Assembly (NCBI RefSeq): GCF_000430845.1
Contig: NZ_AUMU01000002.1
Span: 310,001 to 374,000 of the forward strand
Length of the DNA stretch: 64,000 nt
Origin: Chryseobacterium gregarium DSM 19109
GTDB taxonomy: Bacteria; Bacteroidota; Bacteroidia; Flavobacteriales; Weeksellaceae
Direction of reading: 5' to 3'
The notes below the pieces were generated by a model. It was not told the DNA's origin, made no database searches, and saw only the letters and a list, made by a program, of their open reading frames with translations. A program made the translations under genes and the position numbers. Of the stretch, positions 61,080-64,000 are shown piece after piece; the stretch's first letter is position 1; the number at the start of each line of letters is the position of its first letter.

Positions 61080-62705
61080 TTATCCAAGATATGGATATTT
61101 GTAATCTTTAGGAGATACAAAAGTTTCCTTGATGCTTCTTACGGAAGTCCATCTTAACAGGTTCATTTTAGACCCTGCCTTATCGTTGGTTCCTGAAGCC
61201 CTGCCGCCGCCGAAAGGCTGCTGGCCTACTACGGCTCCGGTCGGTTTGTCATTGATGTAGAAGTTTCCTGAAGCATTTTCCAATGCCTTGAAAGCTTCAT
61301 TGACTGCGTAACGGTCCTGTGCAAAAACAGACCCTGTCAGAGAATAAGGAGAAGAAGAATCAACCAGTTCAAGCGTTTCTTTCCAGTCTTTATCTTCATA
61401 AACATACACGGATAAGATAGGCCCGAAGATTTCTTCCACCATACTTTCATATTGAGGATTTGTGGTTTCGATGACCGTCGGGTATACAAACCATCCTTTG
61501 GAATCATCCGCTTTACCGCCGATTACCACATTGGCTTCACCTGATTCATTGGCCCTGTCGATATAGCCTTTGCATTTTTCAAAAGAATTTTTGTCGATCA
61601 CCGCATTGACGAAATTGGAAGGATCTTCCGGAGAACCGACTTTTATTGAGTTGATCTGAGTTTCCATCACTTTTTTCACCTCCGCCCAAAGCGACTGTGG
61701 AATATAAGCTCTGGAAGCTGCAGAACATTTCTGTCCCTGATATTCAAAAGAACCTCTTACCAAAGCCGTAGCCACCGCTTCCACGTTGGCAGACGGGTGA
61801 GCGATCACGAAGTCTTTTCCGCCGGTTTCACCTACAATTCTCGGATATGTTCTGTAATTGTGGATATTATCACCGATCATTTTCCACATTCCCTGGAATA
61901 CCTTCGTAGAACCGGTGAAGTGAAGACCTGCGAAATCTCTGTGTGCCAATACTTTTTCAGCCGTTTCTTTTCCGTCTGTGAAAATCATGTTGATGACCCC
62001 TGCAGGAAGTCCTGCTTCCGTCAGCACATCCATGATTACTTTGGCAGAGTAGACCTGCTTGTCGGAAGGCTTCCAAACAACAACGTTTCCAAGCATGGCC
62101 ATACAGGCAGGCAGGTTTCCTGAAATCGCTGTGAAGTTGAAAGGCGTAACCGCAAAACAGAACCCTTCCAAAGGCCTGTATTCTAAACGGTTCCAGATCC
62201 CGCTGTCGGAAACTGGCTGCTCAGAATACATTTCGGTCATGAATTCTACATTGAACCTTAAGAAATCAATCAGCTCACAGGCAGCATCAATTTCAGCCTG
62301 GTGAACGTTCTTAGACTGTCCGATCATGGTTGCTGCGTTGATCACGTCCCTGTAAGGGCCGGCCAAAAGATCAGCTGCTTTCAGGAAAATGGCGGCACGG
62401 TGCTCCCATCCCAGCTCATTCCATTGTTTTTTTGCAGCCAGTGCTGCGTTTATGGCATCATCCACATGCTGCATCGTACCTCTGTGGTAAAAACCGAAAT
62501 CGTGGCTATGGTCCTGGGGAGACTGTAACTGGACTTTGTCGCCCGTTTTTACTTCCTTTCCGTCAATCACCATAGGGATTTCTGTCTTTTCGGCCCACAT
62601 TTTTTTGTACTGGGCGATAAGACTTTTTACTTCTGAAGAACCTGGTATGTAAGAATTTACCGGTTCATTAACTGCAAATGGTACCTGCGATATTGCTTTA
62701 GACAT
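61080..62705 (-). CDS. pruA: L-glutamate gamma-semialdehyde dehydrogenase (P5C dehydrogenase)
   Basis: This 541-residue aldehyde dehydrogenase oxidises glutamate semialdehyde to glutamate in proline breakdown. Catalytic Glu293 (VGETGGKDFVI) and Cys327 (EYQGQKCSAASRAYIP) are present, as are FAVTPFNFTAISGNLP and the C-terminal QQPFGGGRASGTNDKAG. Its length and N-terminus match the single-domain eukaryote-like/Bacteroidota group. A TAAATTTG -7 box lies at 62745-62738. No putA-type proline dehydrogenase is adjacent. Confidence 0.95.
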   Translation of the reverse strand: MSKAISQVPFAVNEPVNSYIPGSSEVKSLIAQYKKMWAEKTEIPMVIDGKEVKTGDKVQLQSPQDHSHDFGFYHRGTMQHVDDAINAALAAKKQWNELGWEHRAAIFLKAADLLAGPYRDVINAATMIGQSKNVHQAEIDAACELIDFLRFNVEFMTEMYSEQPVSDSGIWNRLEYRPLEGFCFAVTPFNFTAISGNLPACMAMLGNVVVWKPSDKQVYSAKVIMDVLTEAGLPAGVINMIFTDGKETAEKVLAHRDFAGLHFTGSTKVFQGMWKMIGDNIHNYRTYPRIVGETGGKDFVIAHPSANVEAVATALVRGSFEYQGQKCSAASRAYIPQSLWAEVKKVMETQINSIKVGSPEDPSNFVNAVIDKNSFEKCKGYIDRANESGEANVVIGGKADDSKGWFVYPTVIETTNPQYESMVEEIFGPILSVYVYEDKDWKETLELVDSSSPYSLTGSVFAQDRYAVNEAFKALENASGNFYINDKPTGAVVGQQPFGGGRASGTNDKAGSKMNLLRWTSVRSIKETFVSPKDYKYPYLG

Positions 62706-62835
62706 ATTATGTTTTATTATTTAATTTGCTAATGATACAAATTTACAACATTTAATCTGGACAAAAAATCGATAGAAACTATTTAAGCCTTTTGTTTAGA
62801 AAATGATTAAATTAGTAGATATAAAACTCCGTAAA

Positions 62836-63351
62836 ATGAGAAAAATTGTATTATTCACCTTCATGTTTTCACAAACTGTTTTCGCACAGCATCAAAAAGA
62901 AAAAGTTCATGAGGTTCCTGTGGCTTCACAAGTACAACCCTATGAATTTCCTGAAGATCAGTTATTAAACACTACTTTAAAAGGTTCAAAATGGTATTTT
63001 AACCTGAAAAGTTATCAGGAAGATGTGCTTTATCTGGATAAAAATAGGGATAAGATGAAATCTGATGTGCTGTATTTTGTTGACGGAAATCATTTCCAGA
63101 TTACTATTAACCAGCAAAGCTGTAAAACCGTAATAAAAGGAACCTACCAGATCATGAAAACAAATGATGGCACAAATGTAATATTAGGAAAGTACAGACC
63201 ATTTACCATTACATCACGCTATCAGAAATGTGTTGGTGAACTGTCGGGATTTTTATCAGGCGCTCTTGATATTTCGTTTGATGAAGACGGACAAAAGATG
63301 GAAATAAAGCAAGGTGAAGACTTTGTGCCGGCTACAGGTCACGGAAATTGA
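62836..63351 (+). CDS. Exported protein of unknown function
   Basis: This 171-residue protein starts at 62836 (MRKIVLFTFMFSQTVFAQ), which gives a signal peptide; the longer frame from 62803 would put charged residues first. The mature part has a beta-rich look with NTTLKGSKWYFNLKSY and QITINQQSCKTVIKGTYQI, weakly like META/HslJ-type domains, with two Cys. That resemblance is tentative. Confidence 0.65.
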   Translation: MRKIVLFTFMFSQTVFAQHQKEKVHEVPVASQVQPYEFPEDQLLNTTLKGSKWYFNLKSYQEDVLYLDKNRDKMKSDVLYFVDGNHFQITINQQSCKTVIKGTYQIMKTNDGTNVILGKYRPFTITSRYQKCVGELSGFLSGALDISFDEDGQKMEIKQGEDFVPATGHGN

Positions 63352-63389
63352 TTCATCCTGTTATATCATTCTTACCGATCTATCAGGAA

Positions 63390-64000
63390 CTACATTTTTT
63401 CGGTTTCCAGGATTTTAAGCACCAGTTTTTCTTCGTGCGTTAAGCCTGCTTTCCCGTCGTTTTCCTCTATTTCTTCCAGTTCATCCAGGTATTTTTTAAT
63501 GGTATTGTTTTCGTAAAGGTTAATGACCAGCGGATGTACATAATATTTCCTGCATACGGTACTGGTATTCCCAAGATGCGACGCTACGATTTCCAGTGCT
63601 TCCTTTACTTTTTTCTTATATTCCGTATGGGTTTCGGCATAGCCGATTTCCTTGAATGCAATTAAGGCACTCACCGTTCCGGACCATGTCCTGAAATCCT
63701 TTGCCGTAAAATCTTCCCCGCTGATTTCTTTAATGTAGTCGTTCACCATTCCGGAATCAACCGTGTGCCGGTTCCCTTCATCATCAATGTACTGGAAAAG
63801 CTCCTTTCCCGGAATGTCCTTACATTTCTGTACCAGGCGGGACAGTTTTTTGCTTTTCAGGTCAATATTATGCATCACCCCTTTTTTGCCTTTGAAGGAA
63901 AAAGTAAGTTTCTGCCCTTTGATCTGAACATGTTTGCCTTTTAAAGTGGTGAGACCAAAAGAGCCGTACAGTTTCTCATAAGCGTTGTTCCCGATCCTGA
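63390..64000 (-). CDS. DNA topoisomerase IB, C-terminal part (truncated by window edge)
   Basis: The minus-strand frame is open from the right edge; about 203 codons are visible. The text includes RIGNNAYEKLYGSFGLTTLKGKHVQIKG near the edge, then KDFRTWSGTVSALIAF and VASHLGNTSTVCRKYYVHPLVINLYE. The latter holds the catalytic Tyr region of poxvirus-like bacterial type IB topoisomerases, and RIGN and KDFRTW are also typical. It relaxes supercoils through a 3'-phosphotyrosine link. An internal GTG is not the true start. Confidence 0.9.
   Translation of the reverse strand, partial: RIGNNAYEKLYGSFGLTTLKGKHVQIKGQKLTFSFKGKKGVMHNIDLKSKKLSRLVQKCKDIPGKELFQYIDDEGNRHTVDSGMVNDYIKEISGEDFTAKDFRTWSGTVSALIAFKEIGYAETHTEYKKKVKEALEIVASHLGNTSTVCRKYYVHPLVINLYENNTIKKYLDELEEIEENDGKAGLTHEEKLVLKILETEKM

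Overview
The window is chromosomal DNA from a member of the Bacteroidota, class Flavobacteriia, most probably Chryseobacterium or a close relative. Supporting signs are AT-rich DNA, almost no Shine-Dalgarno sites, promoters of the TTTG / TAnnTTTG type, type IX secretion genes (porU, porV) next to gldJ, GLPGLI and T9SS sorting-domain proteins, and a multicore graspetide cluster of the kind described from Chryseobacterium. No rRNA, tRNA, CRISPR array, prophage or intact insertion sequence was seen.

Left end (1-3.6 kb): this is the most distinctive region. A truncated alpha/beta hydrolase is followed by four tandem precursor genes for microviridin-like peptides, an intrinsic terminator or attenuator, and two overlapping ATP-grasp ligase genes. 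Each precursor has a PFFA(S/A)FLEKQ leader ending in GG, three or four 8-residue repeats of the form [VIL]-[TS]-x4-D, and one terminal KYPSD core. This is a chryseoviridin-type (cdn) multicore system with 14 small cores and 4 terminal cores, and no exporter or protease in view.

3.8-12.5 kb: an NAD-dependent epimerase coupled to an acyl-CoA synthetase, mevalonate diphosphate decarboxylase, a membrane-anchored EEP phosphatase/nuclease, a VOC protein, a TauE/DUF1634 exporter pair, a DUF1543 protein and purK. 12.5-20.5 kb is an accessory stretch separating purK from purE: a frameshifted S41 peptidase, a small KGG-leader peptide, a decayed reading frame, an SH3-domain protein, a Kef-type antiporter with a lipoprotein, and an EamA transporter.

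20.5-42 kb is mainly housekeeping and envelope genes: purE, a secreted BspA-like repeat protein, a YiaA-like protein, ahcY, a phosphopantetheinyl transferase, a FUSC protein, the T9SS genes porV and porU, gldJ (divergent), murF, a NUDIX hydrolase, an SRPBCC protein, anmK, lptC with an outer-membrane protein, and holB. 42.3-47.1 kb is a TetR-controlled tripartite drug efflux operon (TolC, EmrA-like, EmrB-like). 47.4-50.1 kb holds an SDR, then AraC, a MazG-like protein and the DNA glycosylase tag. A decayed 3' copy of tag lies about 1.8 kb further on, past a secreted beta-propeller-like T9SS cargo.

52-64 kb: small unknown proteins, a membrane patatin-like lipase, corA, a FabH-family synthase, an XRE regulator, a small Cys-rich exported protein next to a GLPGLI protein, a thioredoxin-like protein, two tiny lipoproteins (one with a 7-bp tandem repeat at its promoter), pruA, a secreted unknown and the C-terminal part of DNA topoisomerase IB.

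Two copies of a structured intergenic element (23.2 kb and 28.0 kb) resemble a Flavobacteriia noncoding RNA family. Several genes have the -7 box exactly 4 nt before ATG, which predicts leaderless mRNAs.
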